Part shown: piece after piece, positions 5,822 to 12,767 of the stretch | Layout of the letters: each line of letters starts with the position of its first letter | Position numbering within the stretch: position 1 is the first letter of the stretch | IMG/VR virus record: IMGVR_UViG_3300027973_000053 | Span: 1 to 64,000 of that record | DNA: 64,000 nt | Origin: a virus | Reading direction: 5' to 3' (one strand) | The notes under the pieces: model-generated | What the model saw: the letters and a program-made list of their open reading frames with translations, nothing else | The model's database searches: none | What the model was told of the DNA's origin: nothing | Program-made: the position numbers and the translations under genes

Positions 5822-6100
5822 ATGGAAAAAAAAGCAAAATTCACAAAATTTAAAAAGGGGGATAATTGGACTTTTGGCACAGTGGGTATTTTAAATTTTG
5901 AAGCTAAATTATTTGATGAACCATCTAGCTATGGTATAAATAATGGTAGGGTATCTAAATTACATATTAGTTATCCAAGTGGTGAGTGCATACTTAATTA
6001 TGACAGGGGATGGGATATAGAACCAGAGCCACAATATTTACTTGACTATTTTAAAGTAATGGTATTACTTGAAAATGCACCAAAAACAAGATTTAAATAA
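5822..6100 (+). CDS. Hypothetical protein
   Basis: A 92-residue protein that I do not recognise. It is beta-rich with many aromatic and glycine residues (KFKKGDNWTFGTVGILNFEA, SKLHISYPSGECILNYDRGW) and an acidic/proline turn IEPEPQYLLDYF. No cysteines are paired and there is no signal peptide. It is tightly packed between neighbours, 1 base after the previous stop and 6 bases before the next start. Confidence 0.6.
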   Translation: MEKKAKFTKFKKGDNWTFGTVGILNFEAKLFDEPSSYGINNGRVSKLHISYPSGECILNYDRGWDIEPEPQYLLDYFKVMVLLENAPKTRFK

Positions 6101-6106
6101 ATTAAA

Positions 6107-6298
6107 ATGGAAAAAAACTACAAAATACAAAACCCACAGGGCAAATACTTGTCATTCAATATGCAAGGTATCCCACAATTTTTTGAAGGGGTTGATATGT
6201 CATACTCCTTTACTTTGGAACAGGCAGAAACTATATTGGAAAGATACTCCGAATTAAATTTAACCATTACAACCAAAAACAAACTTTATGCCAGCTAA
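6107..6298 (+). CDS. Hypothetical protein
   Basis: A 63-residue protein that I do not recognise, reading MEKNYKIQNPQGKYLSFNM, then PQFFEGVDMSYSFTLEQAET and an amphipathic helix ILERYSELNL. The KIQNPQGKYLS and FTLEQAETILERY pieces look like a short beta hairpin and helix. Its 3' end overlaps the next gene by 11 bases, which argues for translational coupling. Confidence 0.6.
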   Translation: MEKNYKIQNPQGKYLSFNMQGIPQFFEGVDMSYSFTLEQAETILERYSELNLTITTKNKLYAS

Positions 6299-6491
6299 AA
6301 ACTTACGCAGATTACTTGCAAATGCTATTGTAGAACTATTTAGTGATGAACTTACTTTGGAGGATTACAATAATATGATTGGGGAAACTGAAATAGAATT
6401 AACGGAAAGACTTATATCAATAGCACAATGGTATAAAATAGCCTCAATTGAAGATGATACTTTTGATAGGTCGCACGAAAATGATGATTAA
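6288..6491 (+). CDS. Acidic hypothetical protein
   Basis: A 67-residue, mostly helical acidic protein that I do not recognise. Its second half contains the TERLISIAQWYKIASIEDD segment and an acidic end. It overlaps the preceding gene by 11 bases and lies 20 bases upstream of the RadC-like gene. Confidence 0.55.
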   Translation: MPAKNLRRLLANAIVELFSDELTLEDYNNMIGETEIELTERLISIAQWYKIASIEDDTFDRSHENDD

Positions 6492-6511
6492 CTTAACCAT
6501 AAAAAAATATT

Positions 6512-6958
6512 ATGAAACCAAAAACCGCAAAGGAGTATAAATTAGTTGCAACCGAAAGCAAAGAACACTTTGAAAGGAAAAAAATGACCTGTTCGGAGGA
6601 TTGTGCAAAGTATATACGGCAATTTTTTGATTCGGATATAGCCATTTATGAAAGTAGTTTTGTGTTACTCCTCAATCAAGCAAATACCACAATAGGCTGG
6701 GTAAAACTTTCACAGGGGGGTATCAATGGTACTGTTATGGATGTTCAGTTAGTGGCAAAAATAGCCATTGAGAGCCTTGCAAAGTCGGTAGTTATTTGCC
6801 ACAACCACCCTTCGGGTCAACTAAAACCTTCGGATGCAGATAGGCAAATAACTAATCTAATTCAACAAGGATTGAAACTATTTAGTATTAAGCTACTTGA
6901 CCACGTTATTTTAACAGAAGATTCGTACTTTTCTTTTCTTGATGAAGGTTTGTTGTAA
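6512..6958 (+). CDS. RadC-like JAMM/MPN+ domain protein
   Basis: The 148-residue protein keeps the complete JAMM zinc-protease signature: an upstream glutamate at residue 47 (YESSFVLLLN), H97-N-H99, seven residues, S107, two residues, D110, within CHNHPSGQLKPSDAD. This is the RadC core without the helix-hairpin-helix DNA-binding domain of long RadC proteins. JAMM enzymes cleave isopeptide or peptide bonds. RadC-like genes recur on phages, plasmids and anti-restriction islands, but their substrate is unsettled. Its own promoter is not evident; a strong promoter for the next gene overlaps its final codons and stop. Confidence 0.85.
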   Translation: MKPKTAKEYKLVATESKEHFERKKMTCSEDCAKYIRQFFDSDIAIYESSFVLLLNQANTTIGWVKLSQGGINGTVMDVQLVAKIAIESLAKSVVICHNHPSGQLKPSDADRQITNLIQQGLKLFSIKLLDHVILTEDSYFSFLDEGLL

Positions 6959-6965
6959 CCTTTAT

Positions 6966-6996
6966 TTTGTACTTTCACATAATTGTTATACTTTTA
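6966..6996 (+). promoter_or_regulatory. Early promoter, TTTG-N19-TACTTTTA
   Basis: TTTG at 6966-6969, a 19-base spacer, TACTTTTA at 6989-6996, then the ATG at 7020. It starts 8 bases after the RadC-like stop codon. Confidence 0.75.
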
Positions 6997-7019
6997 TTTT
7001 AACCAAAAAAACAAACACT

Positions 7020-7259
7020 ATGTTACTAAAATTGATTAACGCACGATTCCGTTCAAAATGCCCCGAAACAGGTAGAACAATATGCAGAGGGGATGCTACC
7101 TATTACGATGTAATTAATAAGGTTGCTTACCATCCATCCGCAGATATTGTACGGATATTTGAGAGCAGACAAGTGGCAGCAGACCTCAACACCGAAAGGA
7201 TAGTACAAGCCCAAGAAGAAGCCTATTTTGATAACTTTTGCCAACAAAACAACATATAA
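7020..7259 (+). CDS. Hypothetical protein (CPETGRxICRGD type)
   Basis: A 79-residue protein starting MLLKLINARFRSKCPETGRT, with ICRGDATYYD and a C-terminal acidic helix. The FRSKCPETGRTICRGD pattern recurs in small phage proteins of Bacteroidota and resembles a two-cysteine treble-clef remnant (CPETGxxIxxGD). An upstream ATG at 6939 would add 27 residues encoded by promoter DNA, so the start at 7020 is preferred. It is followed one base later by the next gene. Confidence 0.65.
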   Translation: MLLKLINARFRSKCPETGRTICRGDATYYDVINKVAYHPSADIVRIFESRQVAADLNTERIVQAQEEAYFDNFCQQNNI

Positions 7260-7260
7260 T

Positions 7261-7386
7261 ATGAAAAACAAAAAACAAATTAAAGTAACCAAATACAATA
7301 AGGTATGGAAGTTAGTTTATAACTGTAAATTATCCGATTGCGTAAACATTATTTCCGGAACATTTAAAAACAAAAAAATATGCTAG
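7261..7386 (+). CDS. Small basic hypothetical protein
   Basis: A 41-residue basic protein (MKNKKQIKVTKYNKVWKLVY, then two cysteines and a basic end) whose start is 1 base after the previous stop. I do not recognise it. The next gene starts within its last codons, so the spacing supports a packed operon. Confidence 0.45.
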   Translation: MKNKKQIKVTKYNKVWKLVYNCKLSDCVNIISGTFKNKKIC

Positions 7387-7487
7387 CCAGCTACCTTGCT
7401 ATGATGCTTTTTATTTCCTGTTTAGTTGCTCACTTTCAAATAGAAGGAGAAGATACAGGATACAACGATGATAACTATTTAAATTAA
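7380..7487 (+). CDS. Small membrane-associated peptide
   Basis: A 35-residue frame with a hydrophobic N-terminus (SYLAMMLFISCLVAHF) and an acidic end (EGEDTGYNDDNYLN). It is either a single-pass peptide with an acidic exposed tail or a short exported peptide. It overlaps the previous frame by 7 bases. I do not recognise it. Confidence 0.4.
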   Translation: MLASYLAMMLFISCLVAHFQIEGEDTGYNDDNYLN

Positions 7488-7507
7488 ACCAAAAAAACCT
7501 AATCAAA

Positions 7508-8068
7508 ATGTTTACTACAAAAGTAAAAGAAACGGCAGCCGCCAAAAAAACCGACAAAAAACTATTTTCAGCCCTTGAATTAGAGGGCAAAATAAGCACG
7601 TTTACAGCCCTCAAAAATCAAATTGATACCTTGACAGGGCAATTAAAGATGATTGAAGGAGAGATAAAGGAGAGGGCAAAGATTGAATTTTTTACCCAGT
7701 ATCGGAAGGAACGCAGAAAACCCGATAATTTTAAGCTGCAAGATGCAGAAGGTGGGCAAGTTATGGCAATATTTATGGATAAGTATTCGGTAGTAGATTC
7801 CGATAAAGCAGCAGCCTTGCAACCTTACAACCTAGTTACTGAAAAGAAAGTATTTAAGTTTAACAATGACCTATTAGAAAAGTATCAAGATACAATTACA
7901 GAACTTCTTTCCAATTCACCAAATATAGATGCAGAAGATAAGCCTAACTTAATTGAAGGAGAACTTACCTATCATGTAGAAAGTGGGGCAATAGAGAAGT
8001 TATTTGCATTTCCTAATATGGAGGAAGTATTTGAACTTATTAAGCCTGTAATAGCATTAAAAAAGTAA
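7508..8068 (+). CDS. Conserved-looking hypothetical phage protein
   Basis: A 186-residue, charged protein that I do not recognise. Residues 20-70 form a helical or coiled-coil segment (LEGKISTFTALKNQIDTLTG, then KMIEGEIKERAKIEF). The middle is mixed and the C-terminus acidic (NSPNIDAEDKPNLIEGE). No catalytic motif stands out. It sits in the early operon ahead of the ligase-like gene, separated by one small gene, so a DNA-metabolism role is possible but unsupported. Confidence 0.65.
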   Translation: MFTTKVKETAAAKKTDKKLFSALELEGKISTFTALKNQIDTLTGQLKMIEGEIKERAKIEFFTQYRKERRKPDNFKLQDAEGGQVMAIFMDKYSVVDSDKAAALQPYNLVTEKKVFKFNNDLLEKYQDTITELLSNSPNIDAEDKPNLIEGELTYHVESGAIEKLFAFPNMEEVFELIKPVIALKK

Positions 8069-8070
8069 TT

Positions 8071-8364
8071 ATGAAAAACATACAAGGGAAATATTATATT
8101 GAACAATTAACAGATTTAGAAATAGCTGCACGTGAATATTATAAAAGCAGATGGTTAGGGTTTGAAAGGGAGGTAGATACCGAAAAGGCTTTTAAAGAAG
8201 GTGCTAAATGGCAAGCAAGGGAGATGTATAGTGAGGAAGAAGTATTAAAAATATTAAAAAATTTTAATAGACATACCTTACAACTTCAAAAGTGTCAATT
8301 AGGAAATAGTTTTGATGTAAAATGGTGGTTTGAAAAACATAAAAAGAAACAACATGGAGTATAA
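8071..8364 (+). CDS. Hypothetical protein
   Basis: A 97-residue charged helical protein that I do not recognise, reading LEIAAREYYKSRWLGFER, then AFKEGAKWQAREMYSEEEV. FxEGAKWQA-type segments are frequent in small phage proteins of unknown role. The start is 2 bases after the previous stop, and the last 11 bases overlap the ligase-like gene, so the three genes are coupled. Confidence 0.6.
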   Translation: MKNIQGKYYIEQLTDLEIAAREYYKSRWLGFEREVDTEKAFKEGAKWQAREMYSEEEVLKILKNFNRHTLQLQKCQLGNSFDVKWWFEKHKKKQHGV

Positions 8365-9034
8365 CTCATTCAGCTACTTGTACCCGCCCCGACCAGAGTA
8401 TAAGATTCTACCAGATGATTTGAATTTATACGAAGGTAAGGGGTGGGCAGCACAGCCAAAATACAACGGAGATTGCCTTATTGTGTTCACCAATGGGATA
8501 GAATCCTATGTGTATAACCGAAGGAAAGAACTTTACTCAAAACAAACTAACATAGATTTCACCCAGCTACACTATGGAGAAATACCGCCAACTAAATTAA
8601 ATACATGGTTTGTTTATGTAGGGGAATTTATTAATCCCAAAAAAAAGATAGGTGAACATGGTATAATAGAGCCGCCTAAATTCGTAATCTTTGATATTTT
8701 GGTATATGCAGGGCTTTATTTAGTGGGCGAAACCTTTTGGACTAGATTAGCACTATTGGAGGAAATCTTTCCCACTAATCGGATGCAAGTAACAAGCGAT
8801 GGCAGTATAGTGCATTACAAACACCTATCCTTTACCAATTTAGAGGGCATTTACAGAGCCCCTACCTATTTAGGTAACTTTGTTAGCTTGTACGAAGAAG
8901 TATCAAAGGTGGACTTATACGAGGGGTTGGTGATGAAAAAAACGGATGCAAAGTTATTGCCCGGCTATTCGGAAAAAAATAATGACTTATGGCAATTCAA
9001 ATGTAGGAAATCAACTAAAATTTATAACTTTTAA
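8354..9034 (+). CDS. ATP-dependent DNA/RNA ligase-like nucleotidyltransferase
   Basis: Covalent nucleotidyltransferases form a lysyl-AMP and seal nicked nucleic acid. The 226-residue protein shows the ordered motifs: K36 in QPKYNGDCL (motif I, K-x-x-G), FVYVGEF (motif III), KFVIFDILV (motif IIIa), EGLVMKK near residue 190 (motif IV), and a C-terminal LWQFKCRKSTK (motif V, with the invariant lysines). This is the adenylation core only; the OB domain of full-length DNA ligases is missing, as in some RNA ligases and small viral ligases. The ATG at 8354 is preferred to the one at 8330. Nick sealing is likely; DNA versus RNA is not settled. Confidence 0.8.
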   Translation: MEYNSFSYLYPPRPEYKILPDDLNLYEGKGWAAQPKYNGDCLIVFTNGIESYVYNRRKELYSKQTNIDFTQLHYGEIPPTKLNTWFVYVGEFINPKKKIGEHGIIEPPKFVIFDILVYAGLYLVGETFWTRLALLEEIFPTNRMQVTSDGSIVHYKHLSFTNLEGIYRAPTYLGNFVSLYEEVSKVDLYEGLVMKKTDAKLLPGYSEKNNDLWQFKCRKSTKIYNF

Positions 9035-9045
9035 CTAAAAACAAA

Positions 9046-9609
9046 ATGAAAAATTTAATTCTCATTCTCATTCTCACACTTAGCACATCATCAAAAGCAC
9101 AAGTATTTGATGGAGTACCTGTAAGCGGAAAACTTGAAACCTTTATTAAAAAAATGGAGGAAAGGAAATACAACCTTGTAAGGAAAACCGAAGGGCAAGG
9201 GCAAGTTATTATGAATGGATATTTAGCCGAGCAAATAGTGGAAATTTATGTATCATCCACACCCAAAACAAACCAAGTAAATAGACTAACCTTATTTTTT
9301 AATGAATGGAATGATTGGACTAAACTTAAATACGAGTATGATAAAATTCTTTCTGTTTTTACCGATAAATATGGTAAACCAGATGATAAGTACAACCAAT
9401 TCCTTTCACCCTATGGAGATGCAGGAACAGAATTAACCGCAGTAGAAAATGATAAGTCTTTATTTCAATGCTATTGGTGGAAAAAAGATGGTGCAAATTT
9501 AGCAGTAATCATTTCAAAGTATAAACAAGTTAAGATAGTGTATGAAAACATTAAGAACACCGAACTATACGATACCGAAGAAGAATCAATCAAAAAAATA
9601 AAATTTTAA
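9046..9609 (+). CDS. Exported protein of unknown function
   Basis: A 187-residue protein with a clear type I signal peptide: MKN, a leucine/isoleucine-rich core (LILILILTLSTSS) and cleavage after S-K-A. The mature protein is mixed beta/helical with many charged residues and a C-terminal acidic patch. I recognise its general look (FxGVPVSGxLxxFIxxME) from secreted proteins of Bacteroidota, but not a function. It would go to the periplasm. Being inside an early operon suggests envelope remodelling or superinfection exclusion; this is inference. Confidence 0.65.
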   Translation: MKNLILILILTLSTSSKAQVFDGVPVSGKLETFIKKMEERKYNLVRKTEGQGQVIMNGYLAEQIVEIYVSSTPKTNQVNRLTLFFNEWNDWTKLKYEYDKILSVFTDKYGKPDDKYNQFLSPYGDAGTELTAVENDKSLFQCYWWKKDGANLAVIISKYKQVKIVYENIKNTELYDTEEESIKKIKF

Positions 9610-9611
9610 TA

Positions 9612-9830
9612 ATGGCAACTCTAGAAAACAAAGATAACACCACATGGTTAAGTATAGCCGAGTACATTGAATGGGTAGATGGTTCACTATTTAGAGCCAA
9701 TAGGAAAGACAACTCAAAAATATCCGGTAATGCAATTAAACACCGAATTAAACACAAAATAGAACTGCCATACGTTACTGATGTAAGAAGGGTAGCAGGT
9801 GCATATTTTTTACTTACTAAAATGAATTAA
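9612..9830 (+). CDS. Small basic hypothetical protein
   Basis: A 72-residue basic protein that I do not recognise. It opens with KDNTTWLSIAEYIEWVDG and has a basic middle (NAIKHRIKHKIE) that could be a recognition-type helix, so nucleic-acid binding is possible. The start is 2 bases after the exported-protein stop and its own stop is 1 base before the next ATG. Confidence 0.55.
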   Translation: MATLENKDNTTWLSIAEYIEWVDGSLFRANRKDNSKISGNAIKHRIKHKIELPYVTDVRRVAGAYFLLTKMN

Positions 9831-9831
9831 A

Positions 9832-10119
9832 ATGACAAAAGAAGTTTACGATAAGAAATGGATGCAAATAAAAAGAAGTTTTGAAGCGGCAAAAGACGCA
9901 TTGTATATAGAGTTTGCTTATGCTAACAATCCATACAGATTGGGGGATATTGTTACTGACCGTATAGGAAGTATTAAAATAGAAGAAATACGACCTTATT
10001 TTGGTTTAGATAAATATCCTCAATGCGTATATTTTGGAATTGAATATACAAAAAAGGGTGAGCAAAACAAAAGGGGCAACAAAAGAAACGTTTATCAATC
10101 AAACATTATAACCAACTAA
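9832..10119 (+). CDS. Hypothetical protein
   Basis: A 95-residue protein that I do not recognise, with an N-terminal helix (DKKWMQIKRSFEAAKDALYI) and a beta-rich second half (RLGDIVTDRIGSIKIEEIRP). The GDIVTDRIGSIKI part looks like a small SH3-like barrel. It is packed between neighbours at 1-2 base spacing. Confidence 0.55.
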   Translation: MTKEVYDKKWMQIKRSFEAAKDALYIEFAYANNPYRLGDIVTDRIGSIKIEEIRPYFGLDKYPQCVYFGIEYTKKGEQNKRGNKRNVYQSNIITN

Positions 10120-10120
10120 A

Positions 10121-10198
10121 ATGAAACTACTATTTATCATCCTCATTATTATTGCATACATTTTTATTTGCCAAATACCTCAAAAAGATAAGTATTAA
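10121..10198 (+). CDS. Tiny single-helix membrane peptide
   Basis: A 25-residue frame, MKLLFIILIIIAYIFICQIP then QKDKY, almost entirely one transmembrane helix. Its start follows the previous stop within 2 bases and the DnaA-like gene starts 2 bases after it, which supports it being a real gene in the packed operon. No function can be named. Confidence 0.5.
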   Translation: MKLLFIILIIIAYIFICQIPQKDKY

Positions 10199-10200
10199 AT

Positions 10201-10566
10201 ATGAACTACTTTACAATGCCGGGTATGAAACAATTTAAGTTATCAGACCGAAAGAAAAGAAAGAACACAATAGCAGCAGCCTATTATAAGCAGCAAGATA
10301 TTATTGATACAATATGCAATTACTTTGATTTCACCTTTGATATTTTACAAGCTAAAACAAAGAAGGGGGAGATAGTATTCGCTAGGCAAATATGCCAATG
10401 GTTTCTTATGAAGAAATGCGGATTAACCTGTACTCACGTTGCTGGATTATTTCTTCGTGACCATACTTCCGTATTACACTCAATTAAGATGGTAAACAAT
10501 ATGCTTGAAGCTGATTATGACAACCCAACAAAGTATCATGTTGACCAACTGAAAGCTATTATTTAA
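10201..10566 (+). CDS. Stand-alone DnaA domain IV (DNA-binding) protein
   Basis: A 121-residue protein equivalent to the C-terminal DNA-binding domain of the bacterial initiator DnaA, without the AAA+ ATPase. The signature is intact: IVFARQICQWFL (helix before the basic loop) and GLFLRDHTSVLHSIKMV, in which the D-H-T residues that contact the DnaA box in real DnaA are conserved. The basic N-terminus (KLSDRKKRKNT) adds charge. It should bind DnaA-box-like DNA. It could recruit or block host DnaA at a phage origin or at the host origin; that choice is inference. It is the last gene before the promoter at 10577. Confidence 0.8.
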   Translation: MNYFTMPGMKQFKLSDRKKRKNTIAAAYYKQQDIIDTICNYFDFTFDILQAKTKKGEIVFARQICQWFLMKKCGLTCTHVAGLFLRDHTSVLHSIKMVNNMLEADYDNPTKYHVDQLKAII

Positions 10567-10576
10567 CAATATTTAT

Positions 10577-10607
10577 TTTGTCATTAAACGCAATTACTTT
10601 AATTTTA
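10577..10607 (+). promoter_or_regulatory. Early promoter, TTTG-N19-TAATTTTA
   Basis: TTTG at 10577-10580, a 19-base spacer, TAATTTTA at 10600-10607, then the ATG at 10626. Confidence 0.7.
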
Positions 10608-10625
10608 TACCCTAAAACAAAAACT

Positions 10626-10871
10626 ATGTTAGAATCAATTTTTGAAGCCCTTAATCCGGTAAAGCTGTTTAAACTTAAATCTTTGTACCTATCCAAGAAA
10701 CGATTTGAAGTAGGGGATAAGGTAAACGTAAAGGTAACCGACCTTGAAAAAGATGATGCAGGAGATTTTGAAATAGCAGAACTAGAAGGTAACTTATCCA
10801 ATACTATATTTAAAGTTACCCTTATAGAGATTAAGACAGGATTACGTTATTCATTTGAAATTAAAGACTAA
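10626..10871 (+). CDS. Hypothetical protein
   Basis: An 81-residue protein that I do not recognise, starting MLESIFEALNPVKLF and continuing with a beta-rich GDKVNVKVTDLEKD region. The longer frame from 10578 would place its first 16 residues within the promoter, so the ATG at 10626 is preferred. The composition suggests a small beta-barrel fold. The stop is 3 bases before the next ATG. Confidence 0.6.
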   Translation: MLESIFEALNPVKLFKLKSLYLSKKRFEVGDKVNVKVTDLEKDDAGDFEIAELEGNLSNTIFKVTLIEIKTGLRYSFEIKD

Positions 10872-10874
10872 ACC

Positions 10875-11060
10875 ATGACACTAGAAGAACTAATACACCA
10901 AGAAGCTAATAATCAAATAGAGGAAATAAAATCTGTGTTCCCCTATTTACGAGAAAACGAATTAAAGTTTATTACTTCTTGCTTACGTTCCGCTTATATT
11001 AAGGGGACTATGGATGCACTTGATAACAAAAAAGAAGTGATTGTTAAACCAAAACAATAA
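10875..11060 (+). CDS. Small helical hypothetical protein
   Basis: A 61-residue, mostly helical protein (LEELIHQEANNQIEEIKSVF, then KFITSCLRSAYIKGTMDALD) that I do not recognise. The RSAYIKGTxDAL helix resembles ones in other small phage proteins. It ends 4 bases before the next likely start. Confidence 0.6.
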   Translation: MTLEELIHQEANNQIEEIKSVFPYLRENELKFITSCLRSAYIKGTMDALDNKKEVIVKPKQ

Positions 11061-11064
11061 ACCA

Positions 11065-11457
11065 ATGAAATACAACGAACAAGAAATAACATTAACTATC
11101 TCCTTTTACAATGAAATAAAGGAAGATTACTTTATGTTTAGTATATGGAGAACTATCTATGAAACACACGATAAATACGATACAAGACACGATGAAGCAC
11201 CATCTGAAGTGCCTATTAAAATGGATGAAATCTATTGGGATGAAACTATTAAAAACTTGTATAGCCGTAATGATAGTAAGTTTATAGAATCTTTACTAAA
11301 AACTATCCCAGACTTTATAGATGCTAAATTTTTGGATGCATATTATTACTTCCTTCGTTATGGAAAACAAGACAAAACACAAGTGGTAGTTAATGGATAT
11401 GAAACGGAAGGTAATTTTAACGCAGCCACTTCCTCTTTGGGCAAGGTGGAGGGATAA
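11065..11457 (+). CDS. Hypothetical protein
   Basis: A 130-residue acidic protein that I do not recognise. It has aromatic-rich helices (YFMFSIWRTIYETHD) and an acidic middle with EAPSEVPIKMDEIYWDE. The ATG at 11065 sits 4 bases after the preceding stop; an in-frame start at 11041 would overlap the upstream gene. Its last 41 bases overlap the 3' end of the minus-strand gene, so the two large transcription blocks converge here without an evident terminator. Confidence 0.6.
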   Translation: MKYNEQEITLTISFYNEIKEDYFMFSIWRTIYETHDKYDTRHDEAPSEVPIKMDEIYWDETIKNLYSRNDSKFIESLLKTIPDFIDAKFLDAYYYFLRYGKQDKTQVVVNGYETEGNFNAATSSLGKVEG

Positions 11458-11665
11458 CCGGGGAAAAAGCCTTACCTGTTCCGCACTTACATATTGAACA
11501 ATGTTCCCAAACAAGGGAATCAGATACCCAAAATTCACATTTGGGTATTTTTTTTTCTTCGTTACCCATACATACTGATAACCTTTCCTCTGCTATTTCT
11601 TTTTGTAGTTCAGTAGGATTAAGCTGTATTATGTAGGATTGTATTATTTCTGCAATTTTGTTCAT
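11417..11665 (-). CDS. Small cysteine-rich zinc-ribbon-like protein
   Basis: An 82-residue protein with cysteines at SVCMGN, KCEFW, CSICKCG and PPPCPKRKW. I recall a family of small phage proteins with a leading C-x-x-C, then a C-x-x-C-x-C and a CPxxKW end. Here the first pair is degenerate (C-M-G-N). It probably binds a metal and its function is unknown. It overlaps the gene upstream by 4 bases (ATGA-type) and converges with the last early gene. Confidence 0.6.
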   Translation of the reverse strand: MNKIAEIIQSYIIQLNPTELQKEIAEERLSVCMGNEEKKIPKCEFWVSDSLVWEHCSICKCGTGKAFSPVIPPPCPKRKWLR

Positions 11666-12633
11666 TGAAATAAATGTTGATAAAAACTACTTTTACCCCA
11701 ATAGGGATGATTCTCGGTATATTCTTTTCGGTAAATTGAATTATGGGAGGTGAAGTGGTAGCCATGATTGATATGGATGGCTTGGTATTTTGACTGCCAT
11801 TGTTCCCTTTTCATTTTTTGTGGTTCAACCATTCCCGAATTAGTTAATATGGCATTAGGTAATATGCTCTCAAAATGCTTTATAGCGTCATTAAACCTCA
11901 TTGTCATTTGGTGCATTGGTTCATCCATTTGATTCTTTTCCTGCCAACCTTGCGAAGATAAACCGCCATAGTTCATATTTGTTAGGATAGTGCCTTCCTC
12001 AAAGTCTGGGAATGAAAAATATCCGGCAGGGTACAATACATCGTGTTCAAGGAAACTTACATACTCATAGGGTGCTTTTGTTTCCCTTGCAAAGTATAAA
12101 CATTGAAGTATCTGCATTACTTGATTAAGATGGCTAGATACCCTGTAATTGCTTATTAATTCTATGAATGGATTGTAGGGTAGCTTTTCCCATACGCAGG
12201 TGATTATATCAGCGTGTAGGATATATCTATTTTGATTTGTGTATCCTATTCTTGGGTTATAAATTATCTCTTTGTTATCAGCAGGAAAATTAGGATATGA
12301 CATTAAATGATTACTAAAATCTATTGACTTAATAGATTCAGTTATTGCAGGGGTTATTTTCGGGTTGTTATTGTTGGAATAGAATATACCTAATCTTTTA
12401 GCAGTTGATTGTGGATAGATAGCCATTGTACCCTCTTTAAACCATAGGCTTTCAGTCGTTACAACTAATGGAGTTATACCTAAACTAACTTCCAATTCAA
12501 GGTACTTTACTTTACCCGGCTGCGTATCTCCTATTATATCATTGTTTACCCATAGGTTTAATCTTCCTTTTCTTATGGCTGATTTTACTTTATCAGTACA
12601 ATCTACACCTCCGTATGTTGCTTTTGTAATCAT
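11662..12633 (-). CDS. Glycosyltransferase-like protein with DUF3395-like N-terminus
   Basis: A 323-residue protein in two parts. The first about 50 residues (TKATYGGVDCTDKVKSAIRK) resemble the small YGxxDCTxxV domain found in unrelated proteins (DUF3395-like). The rest resembles a GT-A-type sugar transferase: PYEYVSFLEHDVLYPAGYF near residue 190 contains an E-H-D element where a D-x-D metal site would sit. It lacks a signal peptide and so acts in the cytoplasm. It is next to a second glycosyltransferase-like gene and a small membrane protein, in line with a glycan pathway. The exact family is uncertain. Confidence 0.6.
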   Translation of the reverse strand: MITKATYGGVDCTDKVKSAIRKGRLNLWVNNDIIGDTQPGKVKYLELEVSLGITPLVVTTESLWFKEGTMAIYPQSTAKRLGIFYSNNNNPKITPAITESIKSIDFSNHLMSYPNFPADNKEIIYNPRIGYTNQNRYILHADIITCVWEKLPYNPFIELISNYRVSSHLNQVMQILQCLYFARETKAPYEYVSFLEHDVLYPAGYFSFPDFEEGTILTNMNYGGLSSQGWQEKNQMDEPMHQMTMRFNDAIKHFESILPNAILTNSGMVEPQKMKREQWQSKYQAIHINHGYHFTSHNSIYRKEYTENHPYWGKSSFYQHLFQ

Positions 12634-12635
12634 TT

Positions 12636-12767
12636 TTAATTCTTGTTTATGTTTTTTCTATTTTTATTCTTTTGCTCATACACAAATTTTTCAAGGCAAT
12701 ATGCTACAACAAATAAATAAAATAATATCCCGAACCCTATTAAAAATGCTTCTATTATATTTATCAT
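12636..12767 (-). CDS. Small one-helix membrane protein
   Basis: A 43-residue frame: MINIIEAFLIGFGILFYLFV continuing VAYCLEKFVYEQKNKNRKN. It is one transmembrane helix with a basic cytoplasmic tail. The start codon overlaps the upstream glycosyltransferase stop in an ATGA arrangement, and the next gene starts 3 bases after its stop, so it is almost certainly translated. The location suggests an anchor or partner of the flanking sugar enzymes, which is not proved. Confidence 0.7.
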   Translation of the reverse strand: MINIIEAFLIGFGILFYLFVVAYCLEKFVYEQKNKNRKNINKN

